64,000 nucleotides of DNA from Bacteriovorax sp037444575 (GCA_037444575.1 JBBIME010000015.1:1-64000); one strand, 5' to 3'. Shown: positions 15,872-24,842, counted from the first letter of the stretch. Program-made: numbers and translations. The notes: generated from the sequence alone by a model not told the origin.

Positions 15872-17320
15872 TTATTTTGTTTCTTCAGTGTTTTCTTTAC
15901 ATTGTGACTTTAGTCCAAAAGAGTAATCACCAAGTTCGTCTGCCCAGAAAGATCCGTTGAAATCAAAAAAGTATTGAGTCACTTTACGATTAATGTTCTG
16001 CTCTGATCCTCTGTTTCGGTCATTTTTATCATCAGGTTTAGCATTGTAGAGGTCATCTCTTTTTCTTGATAGGAGCTCAAGTTTTAAATTGAACATTGAG
16101 TAGCTATGTTTATGAATTTCGTTGATAAAAGTAAAAATTTCTTTCTTAATGTAGAAGTTGATTTTTGAACTTATAAACGAAATAGTCGAGTCTAGGTTCT
16201 CTTCTAAGTGCGCTGTGAAGTCATTTTTATTTTTCAATCGTTTAAGAAGTGCTAATTCATCTTTTGCTGCTTTTAAACTTGCCAGGTCAAGATTGAATTT
16301 TACTTGCTTTCTAGTTTGAGTAATTAGATTTCTAATAAATGGGTTAAGATCTTCTCTTGTTTTTGGGTCAGCATAATATAAATCAAGAAAGTATGTATTT
16401 GATTTTTTATTTTGACCTAAGATTTGTTTTAAGGCGTCTGCTTTTGGTTGATAGTCACTATAGAAGTGATCAACAACTTTCATAGCATCATCCCAAAGGC
16501 AAAGGTTGTAATAAGATAATGCCATTAGTACTTCAGCTTCTGGCATAAAATAACTTTCTAATAGAGGAGATTTGTAAGTAACAGTTAGCCCAAGAGCTCT
16601 GTTGTAGTCTTTTAAATAGTAATAGGCCCATGCTTTATCTAAAAGAATGTACGGCCATTTATATGAACGCTTGTCAATTTTTGCGTAAATATCTAGTGCC
16701 TCATCATATTTTTTATCTTCAATTTTTACTCTGGCGGTTCTGATTGTGCAGGTTTCTTTTAGGTAAGTGTAATAACGTTTTAATTTCTCACCTGAGCCTG
16801 ATTGTTCTTGTTGTTCAGCTTTTTTTGCACAGTTTTCATATAGGTTTAAGGCCTCAATATGTTTTCTTTGAAGGTTTTTAATTGTTCCTTTAATTAAGTT
16901 TGCTTCCATTGAAAACTTATGTGTTTCAGGAATTTTAGAAAGAACAGCGAAAGCTTTATCATATTGTTCTTTATTAAAAAGGCGAGTTCCTAAAATGAGA
17001 GAGATTGAAGGGATTGAAAAACTCTCAAGTTTTTTTTCATCCAAGTTTAAAACTGCCATTGTTCCTGTTTTCACGACAAGTGTTTCGATATCTGATTCTA
17101 GTTCCGCGTCCATGTCGTTATTTTCTTCAAGAAAGTTATTTATATAGGGAATGGCACTGAAATAGAATTGCCCATCAATTAGCTCGTGAGCAATTCTTTT
17201 ATTTCTCATTCGAGAATGATCTTTTTTATAAATTTCAAATGCCGCTTTTGCTGATGCATGAGCAGTTGAACTCATACTGAGCGTGGCCATTAGAAATGTT
17301 GTTACTAGATACTTCATCAT
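15872..17320 (-). CDS. Exported TPR-like protein of the gliding-like operon
   Basis: A 482-residue protein with a signal peptide ending near AHASA. It has helical repeats of TPR type in the first 290 residues (LFNKEQYDKAFAVLSKIPE, DKKYDEALDIYAKI, AWAYYYLKDYNRAL) and a more coiled C-terminal half with a few Cys. Two ATG codons in tandem can start it; GAGG precedes the first. It follows the barrel gene by 31 bases. I infer a periplasmic scaffold role. Confidence 0.72.
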   Translation of the reverse strand: MMKYLVTTFLMATLSMSSTAHASAKAAFEIYKKDHSRMRNKRIAHELIDGQFYFSAIPYINNFLEENNDMDAELESDIETLVVKTGTMAVLNLDEKKLESFSIPSISLILGTRLFNKEQYDKAFAVLSKIPETHKFSMEANLIKGTIKNLQRKHIEALNLYENCAKKAEQQEQSGSGEKLKRYYTYLKETCTIRTARVKIEDKKYDEALDIYAKIDKRSYKWPYILLDKAWAYYYLKDYNRALGLTVTYKSPLLESYFMPEAEVLMALSYYNLCLWDDAMKVVDHFYSDYQPKADALKQILGQNKKSNTYFLDLYYADPKTREDLNPFIRNLITQTRKQVKFNLDLASLKAAKDELALLKRLKNKNDFTAHLEENLDSTISFISSKINFYIKKEIFTFINEIHKHSYSMFNLKLELLSRKRDDLYNAKPDDKNDRNRGSEQNINRKVTQYFFDFNGSFWADELGDYSFGLKSQCKENTEETK

Positions 17321-17351
17321 ATAACCTCAACAAATGTAGCTTTAATTGGAA

Positions 17352-18077
17352 TTAAAAAGAAAATCCAACACTCAAAATAGAATCAAAATTGTTTCTTATT
17401 TTTTCTTTTACCTGGCCATTGATTACCGGGCCTGGTGCTTTATAGCTATTCATGATTAAACCAAGATTAATTTGAAAATTTTTGGTTGCATGAAGAGTTA
17501 GCTCTGTTTTTCCAATTACTGATGTGTAGGATTCTGATTTGTAAACGTTGGCAGCTGCCGGATTTGTTACACTTGTGGAGTTACTTTCAGTATTTAATTT
17601 TCCAAGTCCAAGGCCAAATGCCCAATCAAAGTAAAAAATCTTATTGAATGTATTAATTTTTCCATAAAATGGTGACCATTTGGCAAGAACACCATAGTTA
17701 CTTTTTGTCTTTCTAATGAATGGAATTGATCCATTCAAATTTTTCAAATTTGTTAACGCTTCATTATCTGTGTTGCTATAACTTGTGTATAGACCTTCAA
17801 TGGCCCATTCTTCAGTTAAATAGAATCCTGCGTTTCCGTGAATTAGTGATGTGTCTTGAAAAGTTGAAGAAAGGCCCAAGCCTACGCCAAGATTGGCGTA
17901 GACTGTGTGCTCTTTTTTATGAACTTTGTTTTGGAGAACATAAACTTTTTTATCAGGGTCAAGCCATAAGAAGTCATAAAGATCTTTTTCAGCGGCCATA
18001 ACCTTGGGTGCCCCCAAGGTCATAGTCGATAGTAGCATTACATTTATGGCAAGAGATTTTAGTTTCAACGATTTCAT
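17352..18077 (-). CDS. Outer-membrane beta-barrel protein of the gliding-like operon
   Basis: A 241-residue protein with a long signal peptide ending near KVMAAE, then YVLQNKVHKKEHTVYANLG, a lead-in I recognise from the outer-membrane barrel family found in Myxococcales and Bdellovibrio gliding loci. Amphipathic strands alternate through to a terminal Phe (ILSVGFSF), the signal used by the Bam machinery. About eight strands are expected. AGGAG precedes the ATG, and the ATG overlaps the vWA gene stop (TAATG). It is the likely outer-membrane anchor of the machine. Confidence 0.78.
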   Translation of the reverse strand: MKSLKLKSLAINVMLLSTMTLGAPKVMAAEKDLYDFLWLDPDKKVYVLQNKVHKKEHTVYANLGVGLGLSSTFQDTSLIHGNAGFYLTEEWAIEGLYTSYSNTDNEALTNLKNLNGSIPFIRKTKSNYGVLAKWSPFYGKINTFNKIFYFDWAFGLGLGKLNTESNSTSVTNPAAANVYKSESYTSVIGKTELTLHATKNFQINLGLIMNSYKAPGPVINGQVKEKIRNNFDSILSVGFSF

Positions 18078-19393
18078 TAAATAGCTCCTATAACATTCGC
18101 TTTAACTTTATATCGAACTTCAATTTTAGAACCTTCAGCTGGAATTGAATCCGCATTAAATTGTAGTGAGTGAGCAATTGAATCGTAACTCCATCCTGTC
18201 GTTACCTGAACATTGTTAACAAAAACTTTGATGTTGCTATTATATGGAATTGTTCCAAGGGCGAATTTATCAACCAGGTTGACAATACTTCCTCCGATAT
18301 CTTTCAGTGTTGTTGAAAAGTTATCTGTAATATCACTGAAGAGACCTGAAGTTTGTTTTGAAATATCCATATAACGATTACCAATTGTTTCCCACTGAGC
18401 TCTCATCGGAATTTTTGTAGTAACAATTGAATAGGCCTTCACCATTCCTTTATTTTTTTTCAACGATTGAAAACGAGTGAGATATTCACTCACTTTCTTC
18501 TCCGACTGATCTTCTTCGTCGCTTAAAAAAACGATTGCCAAGTAAGCATCATCACGAAGAAAACTTGAAGCATATCGATCAAAGAATGCAGACGCACATT
18601 TTAATCCTTGCTCAACACTTGATCCGCTTGTTCCAACTTTTACCCATTTTTCAAAATTGTTGGTAAAAGCAGTTCGATTTCCTATTGCAGATGCTCTTGT
18701 CAACTTTCCGCTATCGCCAACCATTTTTCCGTTCTTGAAATAGGCATCAGTTGTTGTGATTGCCATTTTGAAATCGATGTCTTTATCAAGGAATTGAGTA
18801 ATAAAGTGATCAAAGTTGTTAGCTAAGTTTGCTTGGTTGTCTGCCATTGATCCTGAATCATCGATTACCCATAAAATATCGACGTCACCATTTCTATGTG
18901 TGTTTTGAGTGAATGTTTCAGAACGTTCCTCTAAAGGTAACCCCAATTCATCTTTATCATCACAATCTAGCTTGTTAATATCATCATCCTTACAAGCTGG
19001 TTTAACTTGAGGAGGATTGATAACAACCGGAGGGTTTACGATTACCGGAGGATTAACAACAACCGGAGGGTTTGTTACAACTGGATCTGTAACAACCGGA
19101 GGATTGGAAACGACAGGAGGATTCGTTACAGTTCCTCCCGTACTTCCTGATCCCACAGTTGGATCAGTTGGTGGTGTTGTTGTTGAACCAGCATCAGCAG
19201 TTGGTGTCGAAGTACCAGCATCTGCAGTCGGAGTTGATCCTGACTCTGATGTTGGAGTTGCATCTCGTCCTGTTTTTGATGGACCAAGAAGTGCACTTTT
19301 GTCATAGAATTCACTTTGCTTACAGGCCCCAAATGACAGCAATACTAAAGCGAGCAAAAGCATTTGCTTACTTTTTGCATGAGTTAATAACAT
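18077..19393 (-). CDS. vWA-domain lipoprotein with Pro-rich linker, first gene of the operon
   Basis: A 438-residue protein. I start it at the ATG at 19393 because GGGGA sits five bases upstream; an ATG four codons earlier lacks a good site. Signal and lipobox FGAC (Cys24) are followed by a Thr/Ser/Asp-rich stretch and about six NPPVV-type repeats, then two Cys-containing acidic patches. A von Willebrand A domain follows, with the metal-ion site DDSGS near residue 178 and FLSDEEDQ near 280. A beta-rich tail closes it. vWA domains bind protein ligands through a metal ion, so this lipoprotein may present an adhesin or clutch-like domain on the envelope machine. Confidence 0.8.
   Translation of the reverse strand: MLLTHAKSKQMLLLALVLLSFGACKQSEFYDKSALLGPSKTGRDATPTSESGSTPTADAGTSTPTADAGSTTTPPTDPTVGSGSTGGTVTNPPVVSNPPVVTDPVVTNPPVVVNPPVIVNPPVVINPPQVKPACKDDDINKLDCDDKDELGLPLEERSETFTQNTHRNGDVDILWVIDDSGSMADNQANLANNFDHFITQFLDKDIDFKMAITTTDAYFKNGKMVGDSGKLTRASAIGNRTAFTNNFEKWVKVGTSGSSVEQGLKCASAFFDRYASSFLRDDAYLAIVFLSDEEDQSEKKVSEYLTRFQSLKKNKGMVKAYSIVTTKIPMRAQWETIGNRYMDISKQTSGLFSDITDNFSTTLKDIGGSIVNLVDKFALGTIPYNSNIKVFVNNVQVTTGWSYDSIAHSLQFNADSIPAEGSKIEVRYKVKANVIGAI
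19011..19125 (-). repeat. Degenerate tandem repeats coding for NPPVV units
   Basis: Units of 15-18 bases built around AACCGGAGGRTT on the plus strand recur about six to seven times within the vWA gene and encode an extended Pro-Val spacer. Copies differ by several substitutions, so the array looks old rather than freshly expanded. Such arrays can vary in copy number between strains. Confidence 0.75.
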
Positions 19394-19755
19394 GGAAATC
19401 CCCATCTAGCGGAAGCTTTTTTAAAACTTCCTGATTTTTTGATTTTGGTTGGAACAAACGTGCAACTTCAATAAACGGGCAACCACAAAATCAAAAGTCA
19501 AAACAGATAATAAGAACAAAATAACTTTTAAGAACTAATGATAGAAAAATACAGCTTCGAGTTTGGTTTGATTATAGCTTTTTAAAATTCAACATCCAGA
19601 CGTTGGGTACTTAAAAGTGTATATATGGCAAGAAACCTATCGTTTTTCATAACTTAAATAAGGAAAAAACTGTTTTTCTCGTGTTAAAATAAGATTACAA
19701 AAAAGGCGAAAAAGTGCCCACGCTTTTTGTCAGTATGTTTTGTATTTATAATCAA
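19394..19755. other. Divergent intergenic region, 360 bases
   Basis: No convincing coding frame or RNA gene is present. It is strongly AT-rich and must hold the promoters of the minus-strand ten-kilobase operon and of the plus-strand small gene. It contains an inverted repeat (19437-19496) in the leader side of the operon and a candidate minus-strand -10 element (TATAAT, 19571-19576) without a clear -35. Confidence 0.6.
19437..19496. repeat. Inverted repeat upstream of the vWA operon
   Basis: The arms are TTTTGATTTTGGTTG (19437-19451) and CAACCACAAAATCAAAA (19480-19496). They are complementary over fifteen bases except for a two-base bulge (AC), separated by 28 bases. It lies 44-103 bases upstream of the vWA start, in the probable 5' leader, and could be an operator or a leader hairpin. 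Confidence 0.6.
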
Positions 19756-19764
19756 TGGTATAAT
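19756..19764 (+). promoter_or_regulatory. Extended -10 promoter element
   Basis: TGGTATAAT matches the extended -10 consensus TGnTATAAT. It ends 17 bases before the ATG of the CxxC protein, giving a very short leader that begins close to the GGAGG ribosome site. No good -35 is visible, as expected for extended -10 promoters. Confidence 0.5.
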
Positions 19765-19781
19765 TATTTATCGGAGGGTTT

Positions 19782-19976
19782 ATGTGTTTAATCTGTGTTG
19801 AGTACTACTATAAGAGAATGACAAAGGATGAAGTGAAAAAGGCTTTGCCCGAAATGGTGATGTTTGCTAAGAATGAAGAAGAGAGAAATCACTATAGGAA
19901 ACTTCAGAATCTTGATAGCATGAATGATCTAGATCAAGAGATTAAGGATTACATTTCTAAATCTGAAAAAAAATAG
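19782..19976 (+). CDS. Small CxxC protein
   Basis: A 64-residue cytoplasmic protein starting MCLICVEYYYKRMTKDEVKKAL and otherwise charged and helical. The N-terminal CxxC may bind metal or be redox-active. Small proteins with a similar CLICVE start and following M-T-x-x-E-x-x-x-A-L pattern occur in several deltaproteobacteria-like genomes, to my recollection, but have no known function. GGAGG eight bases upstream strongly supports this start. Confidence 0.65.
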   Translation: MCLICVEYYYKRMTKDEVKKALPEMVMFAKNEEERNHYRKLQNLDSMNDLDQEIKDYISKSEKK

Positions 19977-20002
19977 AACCTAATTATTTTAATCGGTCTT
20001 AC

Positions 20003-20356
20003 ATGATAAATAAAAATGAAAGCGAGGATGTTTTGGTTTTTGGTTACTCTGATAATCCAGAACGTTACTCTTATATGGCCTATAATCTTTTAAAAGACTT
20101 TGGCCACAACCCAGTCGCTTTTAATCCCAGAGTTGATGATCCCAAAAAGCTGGGTAAAAAATTTGATACCGTCACTTTGTATGTAAGTCCTGCTATTTCT
20201 GATAAATTCGAAGAAGTCTTACTAAACCTGGATTTTAAAAGAATAATTTTCAATCCGGGTACTGAAAATTCCAGACTCATTGATTTATTTTCAAAACGTG
20301 GGGTAGATGTCGTTATTGGCTGCACTCTAGTGATGTTACGAACTGATCAATTTTAA
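20003..20356 (+). CDS. CoA-binding-domain (YccU-type) protein
   Basis: A 117-residue single-domain Rossmann-like protein. VLVFGYSDNPERYSYMAYNLL is the CoA_binding_2 nucleotide loop, VAFNPR follows at the usual spacing, TLYVSPA replaces the common VDIFRPP strand, and it ends VVIGCTLVML, the conserved tail. Family members bind CoA in a form like succinyl-CoA synthetase alpha, but their role is unclear. No strong ribosome site is seen. It is 13 bases ahead of the peptidase gene. Confidence 0.78.
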   Translation: MINKNESEDVLVFGYSDNPERYSYMAYNLLKDFGHNPVAFNPRVDDPKKLGKKFDTVTLYVSPAISDKFEEVLLNLDFKRIIFNPGTENSRLIDLFSKRGVDVVIGCTLVMLRTDQF

Positions 20357-20369
20357 TAGAGCATTGAAG

Positions 20370-21044
20370 ATGACAATAAGTTTAGATTTTCTCACTGGAA
20401 AAACAACTGACCAACTTAAGCCTTTTGGGGACGGGGGATTTCTTGTTCACAATGAAATGCATGACAGTCTCTCCAGACTGTTTGCTGCTGCTAATGATGC
20501 TGGCTTTGAGCTGGCCTTATCTAGTGCTTTTCGTTCTTATGAACTACAAAAGAAAATTTGGAATGAAAAGGTTCAGGGCCTTCGTCCAGTCCTTGACTCA
20601 AATTCTATTCCTGTGGATATTTCAACTAAAACAAAAGAAGAAATCCTCTTTTTAATATTAAGATGGTCAGCTATTCCTGGCGGGAGTCGTCATCACTGGG
20701 GAACAGATGTTGATGTCTTTGATCGAAAAAGAAAACCTCTCGATTATAAACTTCAGCTTATCCCGAGTGAGTATGAAGAGGGTGGCATATTTCATGAAAC
20801 AACTCTGTGGCTTACTGAGAACATGGAAGATTTTGGTTTTTTTAGGCCTTACAGTGAAGATAGAGGAGGCATTGCTCCTGAACCTTGGCACATAAGTTAT
20901 AAACCTCTCAGTGAACGCTTCTTAGAAAGTTTTGATTTGGAAGCCTTTTCAGAGCACTTGTCTAATTCGGATTTTCTCTTAATCGACGAAGCAAAAAATA
21001 ACATCGCTCTTCTCTATGAGCGCTTTATTCAAATAGCGAAATAA
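20370..21044 (+). CDS. M15 (VanY-type) D-alanyl-D-alanine carboxypeptidase-like protein
   Basis: A 224-residue protein started at the ATG at 20370. Motifs of the M15B peptidase family are present: SSAFRSYELQ (substrate-side Arg), SRHHWGTDVDV (SxHxxGxAxD zinc ligands His and Asp) and EPWHIS (catalytic Glu-proximal and zinc His). These enzymes trim peptidoglycan side chains. No signal peptide is evident, so it is either cytoplasmic, acting on muropeptides in recycling, or exported by another route. In a predatory relative such enzymes modify prey wall, but that is only inference. Confidence 0.78.
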   Translation: MTISLDFLTGKTTDQLKPFGDGGFLVHNEMHDSLSRLFAAANDAGFELALSSAFRSYELQKKIWNEKVQGLRPVLDSNSIPVDISTKTKEEILFLILRWSAIPGGSRHHWGTDVDVFDRKRKPLDYKLQLIPSEYEEGGIFHETTLWLTENMEDFGFFRPYSEDRGGIAPEPWHISYKPLSERFLESFDLEAFSEHLSNSDFLLIDEAKNNIALLYERFIQIAK

Positions 21045-21149
21045 CCTTTAATAGTTGATGGTTTCTCTTTAAGCGATTTCAGTTGAAGAAGTAGAATAAA
21101 AGTTTTTAAATATTAGAAACTGGCACTTTTATAGACAGGAAATTTTACA

Positions 21150-22346
21150 ATGAAGACTTCGCTCTTAATCATCTCTTGCGCATTAATGTTAAACAATGTC
21201 GCTTTTGGCGAAACTAAAAAAGCACAATCAAAAAGTAAATTATCATCAAAAAGCATTCCCGTAAGAAAAGAGATGAATACAATCTCTGGTCATATTCGCG
21301 ACATGGGTCTTTATATTGCTTCGGAATCAGAATTTCTTCGCGATAAAAATAAGACAGTGATTCAAAAAAATCTCGAGGAACTAACGGATCTTTTTAAAAG
21401 TTTAAAAGTTCACCCAGTTATAGATACTCAAGGTCTTTCTCTTAATAAATCAATAATGACTGAGCAACTCGAGCAGACCGTCACGCTTTTTAAAAATAAT
21501 AAAAAATCACTGGCGAGAGCAAAATTTAACGCTGCTTTAAATCTTTGTGTTTCTTGTCACACGCAATCACCAGCTACAGTAAATAAAGGTGTTGCTAAAG
21601 TTTTTGCAGACAAGGATATCAGTAAACTTAAGATCAATGATTTTGAAAGGGCAGAGCTTTATTTTATTACTCGCGATTTTGAAGCGGCCATGAAGCTGTA
21701 CGACAAGTTTCTAGCGGCCTCTAAAAAAACTGATGATGATGAATTCATCTATAAGGCACTTGAGAGAGAACTTATCTATTTTCTGAAATTTAAAAAGAGT
21801 TTCCAAGAGGCCAAAAGTCATTTTGAATCATACCTAAAAGAAAATCGTTTTAACGAAAAAATTGCTCAAGAAGTAGGCGACTGGGTAAAAACACTTAGCG
21901 GAAAGAGTTTATGGGAAGACTACGATCCTTCTAAGGTCAAGGAAGAAGACATGGAGAAATTCATGAAGACTTTTATAGCAGATGATGAAGAAGGCCCTAT
22001 TTTTTCTGCGACAAATTCTTCTGAAGTTTATGATTTAAATCTATCATCTATTCTTTTGGATTATTACAATGCTCATCCTGAGACAAAACATGGAGCTAAG
22101 ATTTTATATTGGCTAGCTATCCTTGATAAAAGAATGAATGATGATTTGTTCTTTTCATTGGGAGATTATTACTTAATAGCCTGTATGGAAAAGTATTCAA
22201 AGGATCCAGTTGCTAAGGACTGCTATGAATCTTATTTGGATGATCTCGAAATAAATTACATGAGCAAAGAAAAAGAATTGCCTCGCGAGTTGAGTGATCG
22301 TTTAAAAAAATTGCAGAAACTCATCGATTATAAGGAAGAGGAATAA
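21150..22346 (+). CDS. Exported c-type cytochrome-like protein, single haem site
   Basis: A 398-residue protein with a signal peptide (cleavage near VAFGE). Residues 133-137 are CVSCH, the covalent haem-binding motif, at the end of a four-helix-like N-terminal region (about 40-140), as in cytochrome c' or cytochrome b562-like bundles. The rest is helical with TPR-like features (FERAELYFITRDFEAAMKLYDKF) and acidic patches. A possible electron-transfer or haem-sensing protein in the periplasm. It stands alone before a plus-strand pair, after a 118-base gap. Confidence 0.7.
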   Translation: MKTSLLIISCALMLNNVAFGETKKAQSKSKLSSKSIPVRKEMNTISGHIRDMGLYIASESEFLRDKNKTVIQKNLEELTDLFKSLKVHPVIDTQGLSLNKSIMTEQLEQTVTLFKNNKKSLARAKFNAALNLCVSCHTQSPATVNKGVAKVFADKDISKLKINDFERAELYFITRDFEAAMKLYDKFLAASKKTDDDEFIYKALERELIYFLKFKKSFQEAKSHFESYLKENRFNEKIAQEVGDWVKTLSGKSLWEDYDPSKVKEEDMEKFMKTFIADDEEGPIFSATNSSEVYDLNLSSILLDYYNAHPETKHGAKILYWLAILDKRMNDDLFFSLGDYYLIACMEKYSKDPVAKDCYESYLDDLEINYMSKEKELPRELSDRLKKLQKLIDYKEEE

Positions 22347-22464
22347 CTGCCTAAGAGCGGATATTCCTTGCCTAAAAGACCCTTTAGCTAAGTTTTACTT
22401 GATTTTAAAGGTACATAATTTATTATCAAAATTAATTACAGATTTATAAAAAAGGATACCTGCC

Positions 22465-22716
22465 ATGGCTAATCAAACGACTCCAACGAAAGTAGAGCAA
22501 GCGCAACCTGTTCCGGCCCCAGCGCCAACGGCAGCGCCAGCGGCAACAAAAGTTTTCCCAACTTCATACTTGCCAGCTAAGACCAGTCTTGAATTGCCAA
22601 GACCGAAATTGGCCGAACTTAAAGGTTTGCACATTGAGGGAGTTCACATTGTAATCTTCCTTCTTATCCTTTTTGTCCTGTTTATCGCTAAGTGGAAGCG
22701 TCCGGACGTCCGCTAG
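22465..22716 (+). CDS. Small tail-anchored membrane protein with Pro/Ala-rich N terminus
   Basis: An 83-residue protein with a low-complexity Ala/Pro/Gln N-terminal half (AQPVPAPAPTAAPAA) and a single membrane segment near the C terminus (VHIVIFLLILFVLFIAKW) ending in a basic tail. It lies nine bases before the DUF6178 gene and probably shares its transcript. No family is recognised. Confidence 0.6.
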   Translation: MANQTTPTKVEQAQPVPAPAPTAAPAATKVFPTSYLPAKTSLELPRPKLAELKGLHIEGVHIVIFLLILFVLFIAKWKRPDVR

Positions 22717-22725
22717 TGAGCTAGA

Positions 22726-24459
22726 ATGTCAAAAGACTTAAAAGTGAAGGGAATTGATCCGCTGACTTCTTTGATGAAAGAGTCAGAGGCTTACACCAAT
22801 TTGGATCAAATCGAAAAATACGTTGAAGAAAGTAGTGACTTAAGTGTTCTGCCTGTTCAACCTACTTACCTGGCCCTTCGTAAACTTCCATTTGATAAAG
22901 TCGCAGAATACCTCCCTAAATTTTCTAAAGAGCAACGTACTGCCTTCATGGATATTGATCTCTGGAGTAAAGATGAAGTCGATATTGAAAACTTCACTTA
23001 CTGGCTTCAAGCTTATGCATTGGTTGAATCAGATGAAGTAAAAAAAGACTTTGTTACGAGCGAGCAATTTCTTTTATACCTTAAAAGTAAATTCAATATC
23101 TGGAGTTTTGATGCTGAAGATCCAGAGTATCCAGATCATGACTATTATTTTTTAACTGATGATAATTTACTTCTGTTTGAATTTGACGAAAATTTTTTAT
23201 TTGTTGATGAGATAAGAAGTCTTATTAGACATCTATATTCAGAATTGGGCGTAGAGCATGCCTATACGTTTTTATTTAAGCTCGTTTCAGATTCTTACCT
23301 GACTCTTCAAGAAGAGGAGTATCAACTAAGACGTGATCGTATGAGAGATTACGGTTTCGTCGATTATATTGACGCTCTTGAAGTGGAAAATCCATTCATC
23401 AATATTGATTTTCTTCATAATTTTATAAAGAAAAAAAAAGCGGCCACTGGGTCATTGGATGAAGTTTCAAAAAATCAAAATCTGCATAACTCTTCTCTTG
23501 TCGCTTTCAAAGATCACTTTAAGAAAGTTATTGATGAGCTATTAAAAATCACGGATCAAAAAAGAGCAGACTATCTTCAATTTAACTTCGTTCGTCTGAT
23601 AAATTCTCGCATGGAATATAAAGGTGCTATCAAAAAAGGTTCTGTGGCGATGACAAGAACCGGTGCTCAGACGAAGAATTTAGTTCTTCTTGGCTTTAAT
23701 TATTTGAAGTCTGATAAAGTCCTTAACGAATATCTAAAAAATATACCTGAAGAGGGAATCTTTACACTTTTTGATTTCACCGATCTCTACAAGATTGGAA
23801 ATTCACTAATACGTTTTAATCAAAAAGATTTAAAGAAGGCCCTGCAATTTAATCTTTTTGAAGGGGATCAAGAAAGATTCTTAGGGGATTATTGGTCAGA
23901 TTTCCTAGACAATACCTTTGATGAGCCCGTTAAGTTTGCAACTAAAAAAGATGGAGCACAGGCAATTATAGAAGCTGAAGAATTTGAAATGTGGTCTTAC
24001 AAGACTCGAACATTGCGAGAATTACTTCCTTTTGCTAAAAAATTTCATGATACTTTTGAAACTCTTAAAAATGAGGGGCGTCTTCAGGATAGTTACTATT
24101 TAAATTACACTGTTGATTCCATTGATTTTGAGGCCCTTTTACTTAGTAGCTTTGCTAATTTTTTACTTGGCACTTATGATGTAAAAAATATTTCTAAACT
24201 GGGGCTTACTGTTGATGAGTTTAAAAACTTTGCTACTAAAGTTGTAAGTTCTGAAGGGAAATTTGTTTTAACTCCTGAGCTCTATAAAAAAATCCAAAAT
24301 TTTGCAGAAACATTCGGACTCAATTTAGTTTTTGATTTTAATGTTTACCTGCAAGATCTTCTTAAATCACAACTTGAAGGGTACGACTTTACAACGATGG
24401 ATGATGAAGATTATAAGCATATCGGTGGACCGATTATCCTCACCATTATCAAACATTAA
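22726..24459 (+). CDS. DUF6178-like protein
   Basis: A 577-residue, acidic, wholly helical soluble protein. LPFDKVAEYLPKFSKEQRTA, DIDLWSKDEVD and the later EEEYQLRRDRMRDYGFVDYI match in pattern the DUF6178 family known mostly from deltaproteobacteria-like lineages, where it is often described as an HDOD- or sensor-associated unknown. No catalytic motif is visible. It ends two bases from a converging minus-strand gene with no terminator between. Family assignment is from memory of the pattern. Confidence 0.6.
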   Translation: MSKDLKVKGIDPLTSLMKESEAYTNLDQIEKYVEESSDLSVLPVQPTYLALRKLPFDKVAEYLPKFSKEQRTAFMDIDLWSKDEVDIENFTYWLQAYALVESDEVKKDFVTSEQFLLYLKSKFNIWSFDAEDPEYPDHDYYFLTDDNLLLFEFDENFLFVDEIRSLIRHLYSELGVEHAYTFLFKLVSDSYLTLQEEEYQLRRDRMRDYGFVDYIDALEVENPFINIDFLHNFIKKKKAATGSLDEVSKNQNLHNSSLVAFKDHFKKVIDELLKITDQKRADYLQFNFVRLINSRMEYKGAIKKGSVAMTRTGAQTKNLVLLGFNYLKSDKVLNEYLKNIPEEGIFTLFDFTDLYKIGNSLIRFNQKDLKKALQFNLFEGDQERFLGDYWSDFLDNTFDEPVKFATKKDGAQAIIEAEEFEMWSYKTRTLRELLPFAKKFHDTFETLKNEGRLQDSYYLNYTVDSIDFEALLLSSFANFLLGTYDVKNISKLGLTVDEFKNFATKVVSSEGKFVLTPELYKKIQNFAETFGLNLVFDFNVYLQDLLKSQLEGYDFTTMDDEDYKHIGGPIILTIIKH

Positions 24460-24461
24460 AT

Positions 24462-24842
24462 TTAGCTGAAATGAGAGTTGAAGAATTGGGCAAGATTTTT
24501 CTGGAAGGCCGAATCCAATTTTTTTAGTTCGCCAAAAAGTTTGTCCTTGATAACTTTTTTTCTCTCCATTTGCATTTGAATCAATTTTTCACTCTGAGAA
24601 AAATTAGTTTTTAGTGGAATTTTCTTGGAAAGGAAAACTTCAAGACCAGTAAGTCTTGCGTTTTCTTCTTCTAAAAAACGTTGAAGCTCGTGTTGTTCAC
24701 CAACTTTAGTATTTTCACCCTTTCTTCTTTCGAGATCTTTGTATTCTTCGCTTTCCACGTAATCTTCAAAAACATCCTCAAAGCCTTTTAGGTTTTTAAC
24801 AGTGTCATTATTGATGTTTATGTTTCCGATTTTTTTGCTCAT
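24462..24842 (-). CDS. Small helical protein, unknown
   Basis: A 126-residue charged protein, probably cytoplasmic and coiled-coil in its second half (QRFLEEENARLTGLEVFLSK, then EKLIQMQMERKKVIKDKLF). It begins three bases after the stop of the gene upstream, so the two form a pair. It ends two bases from the converging DUF6178 gene. I recognise no family. Confidence 0.55.
   Translation of the reverse strand: MSKKIGNININNDTVKNLKGFEDVFEDYVESEEYKDLERRKGENTKVGEQHELQRFLEEENARLTGLEVFLSKKIPLKTNFSQSEKLIQMQMERKKVIKDKLFGELKKLDSAFQKNLAQFFNSHFS

Noticed and set aside
19017..19434. Overlapping frames across the Pro-Val repeat
   Set aside because: Tandem repeats with a period divisible by three keep all frames open, so these frames are a side effect of the repeat.
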